Shown one piece after another: positions 35,750 through 44,969 of a DNA stretch of 64,000 nucleotides. The position numbers were made by a program, and so were the translations under genes. Source of the DNA: Flavobacterium sp. ALD4 (GTDB lineage: Bacteria > Bacteroidota > Bacteroidia > Flavobacteriales > Flavobacteriaceae); NCBI RefSeq assembly GCF_002836475.1, contig NZ_PJBJ01000022.1:186001-250000 (forward strand), in the 5' to 3' direction. Below the pieces are notes generated by a model, which saw nothing but the letters and a program-made list of their open reading frames with translations, had not been told where the DNA came from and made no database searches. Numbering within the stretch: position 1 is the stretch's first letter; each line of letters begins with the position of its first letter.

Positions 35750-35764
35750 GTGGAGTCGCCGGGA
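35750..35764. repeat. attR: 15-bp core within the ssrA 3' end
   Basis: GTGGAGTCGCCGGGA, identical to 18693-18707. Confidence 0.85.
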
Positions 35765-36144
35765 ATCGAACCCGGGTCCAAACAAGCAACTAAAAAGCTT
35801 TCTACACGTTTATTTCCTGATTGAATTTTCGACCTTGTGTTTGACCAGAAACAGTCGCACAAGACTTATCTTCTTTGTTTCAAAGTCCACCCGAAGCTTA
35901 TGGAAATCTAGGTTTAAATTTACGATTCACCTTTATCGACCGCTATAAACCAAAGCTTTCGAGGTAAATCCTGCTTTCCTATCTGATAGGAACGAGGCTA
36001 ATCTTACTATGATTCAGATTATGCAGCAAGAGCGTAGTTTCCTTCGCCGTGTAAGTGTTGTGGGACCTTTTATTTACGAGAATTGTCCCAGTTCTCTACG
36101 TGCTTACTATTCAATTCGACTTGCTGTCAAAACCAGTCGACCCC
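35751..36144 (-). ncRNA. ssrA: Transfer-messenger RNA (tmRNA)
   Basis: 394 nt. Its 5' end GGGGTCG pairs with CGACTCC at the 3' end (one G.U), giving the tRNA-like acceptor stem, and the 3' A is encoded. The T arm reads CCCGGGTTCGATTCCCGG. The tag reading frame (36019-36048, minus strand) encodes GEGNYALAA and a stop, the YALAA ending typical of Bacteroidota. It rescues stalled ribosomes by trans-translation. Its last 14 bases are the integration core. Confidence 0.95.
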
Positions 36145-36240
36145 TTTTTTATTCTAGCTCAAAAATTAATTTGAGTTTGCAAATGTATTCAATTTTAACT
36201 AAAATCTGCTATCTGCATTCATTATATTAAACATCAAATA

Positions 36241-37437
36241 TCATTCCTCTTTTTCGTTGTCATCTAAATGAAACGGATAGTCCCCAAACAAAGCGGCCAA
36301 TTTTCGAACCTTATAGATTCTCTTGTCGTATTTATTCGATAAAGCAATGATAGTGACCTTTTCTTCTGGCAGCGTAACGTAGGACGCTGTGTTACCATGC
36401 CACCAACCATTATGAAAATAGAAGTTTTTCCCTGTTGGCCAATTAATCATTCGAATACCCAAGCCATAATTTTTTGTGCCTTTATACTCATTGCTATAGG
36501 CTATATAGGCTTCTTTTAATAACTTCGGATTCAGGAACTTTGAAGAATTCCTGCCATTATCAAATTTCAATAGGTCCCGGGGTGTAGAAAAGATATTCTT
36601 ATCTCCGTATATCGCATCTAAATAATCCAAATTGACCTTAGTGAAATTTCTTTTATAGGATGGTGTTGCTGTTAACTTGTTCTTTTCGTAATCAAAGACA
36701 TAGGTGTTTGTCATTCCCAATGGTTTGAAAACAATTTCTTTCATGGCGTCTTTGTATGCTAAACCAGTCACTTTTTCAATAATCAATGCCAACATGGCAT
36801 AATTTGTATTGCAATAGCTGAATCGGGTATTTGTTTTAAATTCCAGATCAATATCCTTTGTGGCCATAATCGTCAATATGTCCTGATTGCTTAAGATTTT
36901 GTGTCGGTCCCAGATACCTTTTTTTTCTGTAAAATAGGCATAATTACGCATTCCGGTTCTATGGTTCAATAAGGTTCTGATGGTAACATCAGGATAAGGA
37001 AACTCTTTTAAAAGGGTAGTTACCTTTTGGTCTAAATATATTTTTTTTGCACTTACTAATTTCAATACTGCAGTGGCAGTAATCACTTTGCTTACCGAGG
37101 CAATATGAAGTGAAGTTGTGCTGGTCATTGCTGATTTTTCTTTATAATTGGCTAAGCCTTCATATTTTTCGTAAATAATCTGCCCGTTTTTTGCCACAAG
37201 AAAACCCCCATTTGCACTTTCACGAGGCCAGGTTTTATTATAATAATTGAGTATGGAATTCTTTTTTGACTTAATATAGGCGGCCGTAAGTTTTGGACCT
37301 TGTTGTATTATTAGTGTTGTCTCAATCGGTTTCTTTAAGACTGCTTTTGCTTCTGCTGTATTCTTTTGTTTACAAGAACTCAAAACCAATAATAGCAGGA
37401 GTATTTGTAGTATATTTGCCTTTTTTGTAAAAATCAT
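36241..37437 (-). CDS. Beta-lactamase-related serine hydrolase lipoprotein
   Basis: 398 residues. Lipoprotein signal with LVLSSCKQK (Cys22). Class C-type beta-lactamase/DD-peptidase landmarks: S-V-S-K (HIASVSKVITATAVL), Y-C-N (FSYCNTNYAMLALIIEKV) and H-N-G (FYFHNGWWHGNTASY). These form the SxxK, YxN and KTG-like triad of penicillin-binding-protein-related hydrolases. Probably an envelope-anchored esterase or peptidase; resistance function cannot be inferred. It lies just beyond the ssrA 5' end. Confidence 0.85.
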   Translation of the reverse strand: MIFTKKANILQILLLLLVLSSCKQKNTAEAKAVLKKPIETTLIIQQGPKLTAAYIKSKKNSILNYYNKTWPRESANGGFLVAKNGQIIYEKYEGLANYKEKSAMTSTTSLHIASVSKVITATAVLKLVSAKKIYLDQKVTTLLKEFPYPDVTIRTLLNHRTGMRNYAYFTEKKGIWDRHKILSNQDILTIMATKDIDLEFKTNTRFSYCNTNYAMLALIIEKVTGLAYKDAMKEIVFKPLGMTNTYVFDYEKNKLTATPSYKRNFTKVNLDYLDAIYGDKNIFSTPRDLLKFDNGRNSSKFLNPKLLKEAYIAYSNEYKGTKNYGLGIRMINWPTGKNFYFHNGWWHGNTASYVTLPEEKVTIIALSNKYDKRIYKVRKLAALFGDYPFHLDDNEKEE

Positions 37438-37621
37438 TTTTTTGTAGTGCTAGATTTGCAAATATATAGAATCAATTCTCCTAGTTAATTTTTTTATTCA
37501 AAACTTAACAGTATTTTATTAAAGTTTTTCAGCTGATTTTCTATTATTTTGGGCTTCAGCTTTTAATAGTTTTATGAAATGTTTTTTTTCACAAAATAAA
37601 AGCGAGCCGATTTTAAATTGT

Positions 37622-37629
37622 TATATTTG
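37622..37629 (+). promoter_or_regulatory. -7 promoter element
   Basis: TATATTTG (TAnnTTTG), 55 bp before the dehydrogenase start. Confidence 0.5.
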
Positions 37630-37684
37630 TAACAAAACGCCGTGATAAAGTTATATTAAATCTAAATAAAAGCCACGTAAAGAT

Positions 37685-38887
37685 ATGAAATTTGGAATTT
37701 TAAAAGAGAGAAAGAGTCCGCCAGACAGAAGAGTTGTTTTTTCACCGGATGAATTGCTACATATAAAGGAGCGTTATCAGGATGCCTTCATACAAGTTGA
37801 AAGTTCAGATATCAGAATATTCACCGATGCACAATACACCGGGCGGGGAATTGAAGTTTCAGATGACATTAGCGGTTGTGACGTTTTATTTGGAGTTAAA
37901 GAAGTTCCTGTAGACTTTTTAATACCTGATAAGTCTTATTTCTTTTTTTCGCATACGATAAAAGAGCAGCCTTACAACAGGCAATTACTGCAGGCAATTC
38001 TTGAAAAAAACATAGATTTATATGATCATGAAGCAATAGTCAATGCCAGTGACCGAAGGTTGATTGGTTTTGGAAGGTATGCGGGAATTGTGGGTGCTTA
38101 CAATACAATTCGTGCTTTCGGAATAAAATTTGGTCTATTCAAATTAGCCAAAGCGGAAACCTTATCCGGAAAAGAGGAATTGATCAATCACTTGAAAAGA
38201 TTGGTTTTACCTCCGTTAAAATTTGTGATTACAGGAACAGGAAAAGTGGGGGGTGGTATCAAGGAAATACTGGACGCTATGAAGATTAAAGAAGTTTCTG
38301 TTGAGAACTACTTAACCAAAAACTATGCGCAGCCGGTTTACACCCAGATTGACGTGTTGGGTTATAATAAAAGAATAGATGGAAAAGTATTAGATTACAG
38401 CGATTTCTATAAAAACCCAACGGAGTACGTAACTGATTTTGAGCGATTTACAAAAGTATCGGATATCGTTATTACAGGACACTTTCACGGTAATGGAGCG
38501 CCAGATGTTCTTACCAGAGAAATGCTTCAATCAAAAGATTGTAAAGTAAAAGTGGTAGGTGATGTTTCATGTGATATTAATGGCCCAATTGCCTGTACCC
38601 TCAGGTCATCCACAATTGCAGAACCGTTCTATGGTTATTTACCTTCCGAGCATAAAGAAGTTGATGTGTTCCACCCGGCGGCGGTAGTGGTGATGGCGGT
38701 AGATAACTTGCCATGTGAGTTACCAAAAGATGCCAGTGAAGGTTTTGGTGCCATGTTTATGGAGCACGTTATTCCTGCTTTTTTTAACGATGATAAAGAT
38801 GGGGTTTTGGCTAGAGCCAAGGTAACTGAAAAAGGTAAATTGACACCAAGATTCAGTTATTTACAAGATTTTGTAGACGGAAAATAG
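37685..38887 (+). CDS. NAD(P)-dependent saccharopine/alanine dehydrogenase-family protein
   Basis: 400 residues. The N-terminal AlaDh_PNT-like domain starts MKFGILKERKSPPDRRVVFSP, the signature of alanine dehydrogenase/LYS1-type saccharopine dehydrogenases. A Rossmann nucleotide site GTGKVGGG lies at about residue 184 (FVITGTGKVGGGIKEIL). Further on are KVVGDVSCDINGPIACTLRSS and HPAAVVVMAVDNLPCELP, also family-typical. Could act in lysine metabolism or on another amino acid; the sequence does not decide. Single gene with its own promoter box and bidirectional terminator. Confidence 0.75.
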   Translation: MKFGILKERKSPPDRRVVFSPDELLHIKERYQDAFIQVESSDIRIFTDAQYTGRGIEVSDDISGCDVLFGVKEVPVDFLIPDKSYFFFSHTIKEQPYNRQLLQAILEKNIDLYDHEAIVNASDRRLIGFGRYAGIVGAYNTIRAFGIKFGLFKLAKAETLSGKEELINHLKRLVLPPLKFVITGTGKVGGGIKEILDAMKIKEVSVENYLTKNYAQPVYTQIDVLGYNKRIDGKVLDYSDFYKNPTEYVTDFERFTKVSDIVITGHFHGNGAPDVLTREMLQSKDCKVKVVGDVSCDINGPIACTLRSSTIAEPFYGYLPSEHKEVDVFHPAAVVVMAVDNLPCELPKDASEGFGAMFMEHVIPAFFNDDKDGVLARAKVTEKGKLTPRFSYLQDFVDGK

Positions 38888-38943
38888 ATTGTAAATTAGG
38901 AGTGTCTGAGAATTATTTCAAATGCTCTTTTAGTAACAGATAA

Positions 38944-38985
38944 ATTGAAAAGCCTGCAATGTAAAACATTACAGGCTTTTCAATT
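38944..38985. terminator. Bidirectional terminator between dehydrogenase and fumC
   Basis: Long inverted repeat centred at about 38964 (ATTGAAAAGCCTG ... CAGGCTTTTCAAT), with T tracts on both strands, between convergent genes. Confidence 0.85.
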
Positions 38986-39004
38986 TAGAACTTGTAATTT
39001 ACAA

Positions 39005-40402
39005 TTATTTAAGGCTTCCTACCATATCTTCAGGTTTCACCCAAGCATCAAAATCTTCTGGAGTTACATACCCTAAACGTACCGCTTCCTCTTTTAAAGT
39101 GGTTCCGTTTTTATGTGCGGTTTGGGCTATTTCAGCCGATTTGTAATATCCGATTTTAGTGTTTAAAGCGGTAACCAACATCAAGGAGTTGTCAACCAAT
39201 TCTTTAATACGTTTGTAGTTTGGTTCAATTCCTTGTGCGCAATGTTCGTCAAAAGACATACAGGCATCCCCTAACAAACGTGCTGATTGTAGAAAGTTTG
39301 CAGCCATTACCGGTTTGAAAACGTTCAATTCGTAGTGACCTTGCATGCCTCCAACAGTAATTGCCACATCGTTACCAATTACCTGAGCACAAACCATAGT
39401 CAACGCTTCACACTGCGTAGGGTTCACTTTTCCTGGCATGATAGAGGAACCTGGTTCGTTTTCTGGAATGATTAACTCGCCAATTCCTGAACGTGGTCCT
39501 GAGGCCAACATACGGATGTCATTTGCAATTTTGTTTAATGAAACGGCCAATTGTTTTAATGCACCATGTGATTCTACAATAGCATCGTGAGCGGCAAGTG
39601 CTTCAAATTTATTTTCTGCAGTTACAAAAGGATGGCCTGTGAATTCAGCAATATATTTTGCTACTGTTACATCATATCCTGCCGGTGTGTTTAAACCTGT
39701 TCCCACTGCCGTTCCTCCTAATGCTACTTCAGACAAGTGAGCCAAGGTGTTTTTAACTGCTTTTAGCCCATAATTTAATTGGGCTACATAACCTGAAAGC
39801 TCTTGGCCAACAGTAAGCGGAGTAGCATCCATAAGGTGCGTACGGCCAATTTTCACTACGTTTTTGAATTCGGTAGCTTTTGCATGAAGTGTATCTCGTA
39901 GTTTTTCAACACCCGGAATCGTAACTTCAACTACTGCTTTGTAAGCAGCAATGTGCATTCCTGTGGGGAAGGTATCGTTTGAGGATTGTGATTTGTTGAC
40001 ATCATCATTAGCTTTAATGAACTGTTCTCCTTCACCAATAGCAAATCCTTTTAATACTTGAGCGCGATTTGCAACCACTTCGTTTACGTTCATGTTACTT
40101 TGGGTACCTGAACCAGTTTGCCAAATTACCAACGGGAATTCATCTTCTAATTTACCAGCTAGAATTTCATCACAAACAGCAGCAATAGCGTCGCGTTTCT
40201 CTATGGGTAAAACACCTAAATCACAGTTTGCATAAGCAGCCGCTTTTTTTAGATAAGCAAAGCCCTCTATGATTTCTTTTGGCATGGAAGCTGAAGGACC
40301 TATTTTAAAATTGTTTCTAGAACGTTCTGTTTGTGCTCCCCAGTATTTATCAGCTGGAACCTGCACTTCACCCATGGTGTCTTTTTCTATTCTGAATTTC
40401 AT
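39005..40402 (-). CDS. fumC: Class II fumarate hydratase
   Basis: 465 residues. Fumarase/aspartase signature [17 protein letters not shown] with the catalytic serine loop. Other conserved blocks: [28 protein letters not shown] (a region binding substrate) and [17 protein letters not shown]. Start [25 protein letters not shown] is full-length. It converts fumarate to malate in the TCA cycle, in the cytoplasm, as a homotetramer. Confidence 0.95.
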   Translation of the reverse strand: MKFRIEKDTMGEVQVPADKYWGAQTERSRNNFKIGPSASMPKEIIEGFAYLKKAAAYANCDLGVLPIEKRDAIAAVCDEILAGKLEDEFPLVIWQTGSGTQSNMNVNEVVANRAQVLKGFAIGEGEQFIKANDDVNKSQSSNDTFPTGMHIAAYKAVVEVTIPGVEKLRDTLHAKATEFKNVVKIGRTHLMDATPLTVGQELSGYVAQLNYGLKAVKNTLAHLSEVALGGTAVGTGLNTPAGYDVTVAKYIAEFTGHPFVTAENKFEALAAHDAIVESHGALKQLAVSLNKIANDIRMLASGPRSGIGELIIPENEPGSSIMPGKVNPTQCEALTMVCAQVIGNDVAITVGGMQGHYELNVFKPVMAANFLQSARLLGDACMSFDEHCAQGIEPNYKRIKELVDNSLMLVTALNTKIGYYKSAEIAQTAHKNGTTLKEEAVRLGYVTPEDFDAWVKPEDMVGSLK

Positions 40403-40451
40403 TTTATTGTTGATTTGTATGTGTTATTTTAAAAATTGATTAGTGGAACTG

Positions 40452-40546
40452 AACATCATGTTCCTAGCCCCGATAATACTGAAAATCCTTCTATACCTTT
40501 GTGTGACATAGAAGATTATAACGGATAGCGGGAGTAGCTCCTTAAA
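40452..40546. repeat. Flavobacterium-type intergenic repeat with imperfect stem
   Basis: CATGTTCCTAGCCCCGAT ... GGATAGCGGGAGTAGCTCC forms imperfectly complementary ends around a CTTCTATACC/AGAAGATTATA core. I recall this type of unit between genes of Flavobacterium species. A partial relative (GATAGCTGGAGGGAGCTAG) occurs near 51693. It is not a gene. Confidence 0.5.
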
Positions 40547-40624
40547 CTGATTTCAAAAATACGGATAAATACTTTTTTATGAAAATTGAATTGGATTTTT
40601 ATTGCTAAAAAAAAATAATAAACT

Positions 40625-40632
40625 TACATTTG
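40625..40632 (+). promoter_or_regulatory. -7 promoter element
   Basis: TACATTTG (TAnnTTTG), 27 bp before ATG 40660; it rules out the upstream TTG as a start. Confidence 0.5.
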
Positions 40633-40659
40633 TACTTACATTCAAAAATTCCGGAAAAC

Positions 40660-40827
40660 ATGTTTGAATTTTCACAGTACTTAGGCTTTTTACTTTTCTT
40701 AACCATCCTAACAATGGGGTTTTGGTTAATGTTTTTTCTGGTTGGTTTCGTATCCTATTGGGTAGGTGGAGCAACTTGGGAAGCCATTAAAGAGAAAAGA
40801 AAAGCAAAGAAAGAGCAATCAGTTTAG
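40660..40827 (+). CDS. Small membrane protein
   Basis: 55 residues. One or two hydrophobic helices (LGFLLFLTILTMGFWLMFFLVGFVSYW) followed by a GGATWEAIKEKRKAKKEQSV basic tail. Supported by a -7 box upstream and a terminator 15 bp downstream. Function unknown. Confidence 0.65.
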   Translation: MFEFSQYLGFLLFLTILTMGFWLMFFLVGFVSYWVGGATWEAIKEKRKAKKEQSV

Positions 40828-40841
40828 TTTGATTGACACAT

Positions 40842-40876
40842 AAAAAAAGGACCCGTTTGTACGAGTCCTTTTTTTT
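40842..40876 (+). terminator. Terminator of the small membrane protein gene
   Basis: AAAAAGGAC(C)CG / CG(A)GTCCTTTTT with T8. Confidence 0.85.
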
Positions 40877-40970
40877 ATGCTTTTTTTTTAGGTAAATAAG
40901 TACGGGCCCGTGATTAAACGGACCCGCATTTGTTGTATATTAATTAACCCAATTAAATCATTTATTATCC

Positions 40971-43475
40971 TTAATATCCGCCATCATCATCATTGTTTTT
41001 TGGGGCATTTCTATTTCTATCGGTTTTCTTTGAATTCAATCGATACGTAAACGACAAATTAAATTGTCTTTTTCGCCATTGAAACTCACTATAGTTGCTA
41101 ACGCTTGCCAAATTAGTTTCAGATCTTCTTTTACGTGAATTAAAAATATCACTTACGTTAAAAGCTATAGTAGCCTTGTCTTTTAAAATGTCCTTACTAA
41201 ACGCTGTGTTGACCGTATATAGAGCTAAATTTCTTCCTTGAGCTGTATTACTGGGTCCAGAGTAGGTTCCGCTAGCCTGCCATTCAATTTTGTAAGGTAA
41301 TGTTAAGCGAGAGTTGACTCTTGCAAACCAAGAAAAAGCTTCGTTATCAAGATTTTTAGTAATAGCAATGTCTTCTGAATTTATATATGTAAAATCTCCA
41401 GTTGTTTTAGTGTTGAAAAGATTGAAACTACTATTTATTTTCCATTTTTTGCTCGGAGAATAATTTAAAGTAAGTTCAAAGCCGAATCTTTGCTCTTTCC
41501 CGATGTTAATTGGTGTACTAAGTATTACTGGAGTACCAGTACGTGGTATTGCTTTTCCATCTGCATCTAGATCGGGATCTACAAACTCACCACTTTCATA
41601 ACGTACAAAGGAGAATACATCAACCGTATTTTCAAAATACATAGAAGTATTTAATGTCACCTTGTCCCAACGATTGATATATCCTAAATCAAATTTATCT
41701 GTTAATGAAGGATCTAAATCCGGGTTACCTCTAAAGCTATTGATATTACTTGAAACGTTAGGCGTAGGATCTAAAAAGCGACCCCTTGGTCTGGACAAAC
41801 GTTTGCTATAACTTAAAGCGATGTTACTTTGACTTGAAATTTCATAATTCACGAAAGCACTCGGAAAAAATTTATTGTATCTTTTATTATTATATTCATT
41901 CGTGTTTATAAGGTTAACATCGATATTAGTGTCTTCCCAACGCAAACCGAATAGGTAAGAAAATTTATTTACTTTGAAACCATATTGTGTATAAAGGGCA
42001 TTAATTTTCTCTTTGTATTCTAATGTGTTGGATAAAAAATAGTCTGGATTATTTCCGTTATCACTAGAGAAAATAGCATAATCTTTATTCAGGTTATTGA
42101 AATTTCCTTTATATCCAGCCTCAAATTGACTTCCTTCACCGGTAGGTAAAACATAGTCAGTTTGAAATTGAAATTGTTCTTGAATTTCATTATTAAGCGT
42201 TGTACCAAAAGTACCTTTATCCGGAAAAGTTAGATTGACACCATCAATGGTTGAATCTTCATTATCTTTATTTTTAGTGTAGGATCCGTCAATGGTTAAT
42301 TTATGACCTTCGTTATCGAAGTTTTTGATGAAATTAGATGAAAACTCAAAGTCTTTTCCGTTGTCATTACCATCATTTAAACGATAACTGTAAGAAACGA
42401 ATTTTTGTTGATTATCTGATTTGTCATAAGTAACTAAGTCTTCATCTTTACCACTGTTTTTTCTATAACTAAGAGAGTTAGTCCAGAAAGTATTTGGATT
42501 GATGGTCCATTCTATCCCTGTTTTGGTAGAGATTCCTTTTCTAGTTCTCTTAGTATCACGATTTTCATAGATGTATTCCCGGACGGAACTGTCAGGATTG
42601 AAATATTTTGAATCGGTTACACCCGCACCTTCATTAGTTCTATAATCATAACCAGTAGAAGTAAAGAAGTTCAGCTTCTCTGTTTTATAATTTAAGTTGG
42701 CACTGATACCATAGGTTTCAGGAATTCCTGTAGAGGCTATAAAAGAACCGTTGAAACCTCGGTTTTTACCTTTTTTTAAGATGATATTTATAATTCCGGC
42801 TCCACCTTCAGCATCATAACGGGCTGATGGATTAGTGATTACTTCCACTTTGTCAATAGCATCAGCTGGAATCTGGCGCAAAGCTTCGGCCATGTTTAAA
42901 GCGTTTGAAGGACGGCCGTCGATGAAAACGCGAACATTGTTACTACCTCTCAAACTGATGTTTCCCTCAATATCAACAGACACGGAAGGTACGTTTTCTA
43001 ATACGTCACTTACTGTTCCACCTTTAACTAGCATATCTTGCCCAACATTATATACTTTTTTATCAAGTTTTATCTCGACAGTAGATTTCTCTGCTCTAAT
43101 AACTACTGAATTTAATTGTGTAACATCTTCTAAAAGAGCTATTGTGCCTAAATTTATGCTTTTGTCAAGGGTACGTTCTTTGATAAGGATAGATTTAAAA
43201 GAAATAAACTCAATTGTGATAGTATAGATTCCGGGGGATACATCAATATTAAATTCTCCTTTTGGATTTGTGATACCTCCAGCAACAGTTTTTGCGCTTT
43301 TTGAGTTTATAATTGTTACTGTTGCGTATTCTAGAGGTTGCTTGGAATTTTTTTCAATAACATTTCCTGTTATCTTAATTTTTTCTGCCATGGCCGCCCC
43401 TCTTTGCTGAGCAAAATTTATAAAAAATGAAAGAAATAAAGTAAGTGTTAAAAGGTATTTTAAAGAATTCTGCAT
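40971..43475 (-). CDS. TonB-dependent outer-membrane receptor (CarboxypepD_reg-like, OMP beta-barrel)
   Basis: 834 residues. Signal peptide (SLKYLLTLTLFLSFFINFAQ). Residues ~33-115 form a carboxypeptidase-regulatory-like domain (ITGNVIEKNSKQPLEYATV...). The plug follows (VLENVPSVSVDIEGNISLRG, VRVFIDGRPSNALNMAEALRQIP, EVITNPSARYDAEGGAGIIN), then a 22-strand-type barrel ending RRSETNLASVSNYSEFQWRKR. A hydrophilic tail NRNAPKNNDDDGGY ends the chain. It imports an unknown ligand with TonB energy; no SusD-like partner is adjacent. Confidence 0.9.
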   Translation of the reverse strand: MQNSLKYLLTLTLFLSFFINFAQQRGAAMAEKIKITGNVIEKNSKQPLEYATVTIINSKSAKTVAGGITNPKGEFNIDVSPGIYTITIEFISFKSILIKERTLDKSINLGTIALLEDVTQLNSVVIRAEKSTVEIKLDKKVYNVGQDMLVKGGTVSDVLENVPSVSVDIEGNISLRGSNNVRVFIDGRPSNALNMAEALRQIPADAIDKVEVITNPSARYDAEGGAGIINIILKKGKNRGFNGSFIASTGIPETYGISANLNYKTEKLNFFTSTGYDYRTNEGAGVTDSKYFNPDSSVREYIYENRDTKRTRKGISTKTGIEWTINPNTFWTNSLSYRKNSGKDEDLVTYDKSDNQQKFVSYSYRLNDGNDNGKDFEFSSNFIKNFDNEGHKLTIDGSYTKNKDNEDSTIDGVNLTFPDKGTFGTTLNNEIQEQFQFQTDYVLPTGEGSQFEAGYKGNFNNLNKDYAIFSSDNGNNPDYFLSNTLEYKEKINALYTQYGFKVNKFSYLFGLRWEDTNIDVNLINTNEYNNKRYNKFFPSAFVNYEISSQSNIALSYSKRLSRPRGRFLDPTPNVSSNINSFRGNPDLDPSLTDKFDLGYINRWDKVTLNTSMYFENTVDVFSFVRYESGEFVDPDLDADGKAIPRTGTPVILSTPINIGKEQRFGFELTLNYSPSKKWKINSSFNLFNTKTTGDFTYINSEDIAITKNLDNEAFSWFARVNSRLTLPYKIEWQASGTYSGPSNTAQGRNLALYTVNTAFSKDILKDKATIAFNVSDIFNSRKRRSETNLASVSNYSEFQWRKRQFNLSFTYRLNSKKTDRNRNAPKNNDDDGGY

Positions 43476-43569
43476 TATTATTTTTTTAAGTTATGCAAAT
43501 TTGACTACAATAATTAGATATGGTTTAATCGACAATTCACAAAAATCTGTTAAATAAATCGGCTACTAG

Positions 43570-43911
43570 TTATATAAAATCGGCAACTTTATCTAAGTCT
43601 CTGCCAATGATTGCCTTGTTCCCGTTGATTACAATAGGTCTTTCGATAAGAATTGGATAAGCTACAAGAGCTTGAATGGTAGTTTCGTCTGTCATTTTTA
43701 TATTCTTAAAGTTTTCTGTCCAAATTTTTTCTTTTTGCCGAACTAATTCTAATGATTTGATGTTCAGTTTTTTAAGAAGTAACACTACTTCATCAGTGGT
43801 AGGAGGGTTTTCCAGATATTTTATGATTTCATATTCTTTTCCTGCTGCTTCTATAAAGGCAACGCAGTTTCTTGATTTTCCGCAACGCGGATTATGGTAT
43901 ATTTGTATCAT
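43570..43911 (-). CDS. arsC: ArsC-family arsenate reductase/Spx-like protein
   Basis: 113 residues. Thioredoxin-fold ArsC: the active-site Cys in YHNPRCGKSRN, and the conserved LIERPIVINGNKAIIGR region near the C-terminus with the substrate-binding arginine. Glutaredoxin-coupled arsenate reduction is the family activity, but no arsenite exporter or ArsR regulator is adjacent. A general thiol-redox role is also possible. Confidence 0.85.
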   Translation of the reverse strand: MIQIYHNPRCGKSRNCVAFIEAAGKEYEIIKYLENPPTTDEVVLLLKKLNIKSLELVRQKEKIWTENFKNIKMTDETTIQALVAYPILIERPIVINGNKAIIGRDLDKVADFI

Positions 43912-44018
43912 AATATTATTTTTTCAGTTTTAGTAAATTGAAATAAAAACGTATTTTCGAAGGAACAAAAGTAGACTTTGATCGTCTAACTACTCATATA
44001 TAAGTAAAGAAATAATAG

Positions 44019-44954
44019 ATGTTTATAGAACAGGGAGTGCATTCAGAGAATAAATTTTGGAAATATTTAATAGGTTCGGTTGTAATATTTATCACCTCAG
44101 CGATTGGGCAACTTCCCTTGGTATTGGGAATCATTTATGAAACATTTGCAAAAGGAATACCCTATCCCTCCAACAATGATGAGATGATGCATTTTTTTGA
44201 CCTGAATTTGACTTTGTTTCTCATTCTTATTTCGTTTGTTTTTACCATGGGTGGAATCTATTTTGTAGTGCGTTATCTGCACAAACAAACGATGCGTTCT
44301 GTAACGACATCAAGGTCAAAAATTGATTGGAATAGGGTGTTTTTCTCTTTTTCTTTATGGTCCGTTTTTACGATTGTTTCCACTTTACTTTTTTACTATA
44401 CTAATCCGGATGGTTTTGTACTGAATTTTAAACCTGTACCCTTTGCGATATTAGTCGCTATCGGAGTGCTTTTAATTCCAATTCAGACTAGTACTGAAGA
44501 ATACGTTTTTAGAGGGTATTTGATGCAGGGGTTTGCAAATCTGTCTAAAAACAAATGGTTTCCACTTCTCATGACGTCAATTATTTTTGGAGCAATGCAT
44601 CTTGCCAATCCAGAAGTTTCTAAAATGGGGAATATCATTTTTATATATTACATCGGAACGGGGTTATTCCTAGGGATATTGACGTTGATGGATGAAGGAA
44701 TGGAACTCGCGTTAGGTTTCCATGCAGCCAATAATTTGGTAAGTGCGTTATTGGTGACTTCAGATTGGTCTGCTTTTCAGACGCATTCTATATTTAAGGA
44801 CATATCTGAACCCAAAGCAGGCTTAGATGTAATCTTGCCTGTCATGGTCATTTACCCGATACTTTTATTTATCTTTAGTAAGAAATATCAGTGGACCGAT
44901 TGGAAAGAAAAATTGACTGGTAAAATAAATGCACAAGGAATCAATACTATTTAA
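44019..44954 (+). CDS. CPBP-family intramembrane glutamic protease
   Basis: 311 residues with about eight membrane helices. CPBP/CAAX motifs: EE-x3-R in STEEYVFRGYLMQGF, F-x2-H in FGAMHLANPE and the second His in GFHAANNLV. Intramembrane proteases of this family process prenylated proteins or maturing peptides in some bacteria; the substrate here is unknown. Only 15 bp from menE, likely the same transcript. Confidence 0.88.
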   Translation: MFIEQGVHSENKFWKYLIGSVVIFITSAIGQLPLVLGIIYETFAKGIPYPSNNDEMMHFFDLNLTLFLILISFVFTMGGIYFVVRYLHKQTMRSVTTSRSKIDWNRVFFSFSLWSVFTIVSTLLFYYTNPDGFVLNFKPVPFAILVAIGVLLIPIQTSTEEYVFRGYLMQGFANLSKNKWFPLLMTSIIFGAMHLANPEVSKMGNIIFIYYIGTGLFLGILTLMDEGMELALGFHAANNLVSALLVTSDWSAFQTHSIFKDISEPKAGLDVILPVMVIYPILLFIFSKKYQWTDWKEKLTGKINAQGINTI

Positions 44955-44969
44955 AATAACAGTCTAGTA

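Larger units (their letters stand above)
18693..35764. mobile_element. ~17-kb integrative element inserted in ssrA (tmRNA)
   Basis: Bounded by identical 15-bp direct repeats, the right one inside the tmRNA 3' end. A tyrosine recombinase lies 195 bp inside the left repeat. The replication module (20656-25903) has a P4-type primase/helicase and a Toprim protein. The right 10 kb is cargo: small exported lipoproteins, an HNH nuclease, a NUDIX enzyme and a DUF559-type nuclease, with several regulatory repeats. Almost all genes are on the plus strand and the DNA looks more AT-rich than the flanks. No relaxase, coupling protein, portal, capsid or terminase gene was recognised, so it resembles a phage-satellite-like or integrative replicon. 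Helper or transfer route is unknown. Confidence 0.85.

Noticed and set aside
18693..35764. Conjugative transposon or full prophage
   Set aside because: No relaxase, mating-pair, coupling-protein, portal, terminase or capsid gene could be recognised in the 17 kb.
18650..36150. CRISPR array in or near the mobile element
   Set aside because: Repeats present are few, unevenly spaced and promoter-linked; no regular repeat-spacer pattern and no cas genes.
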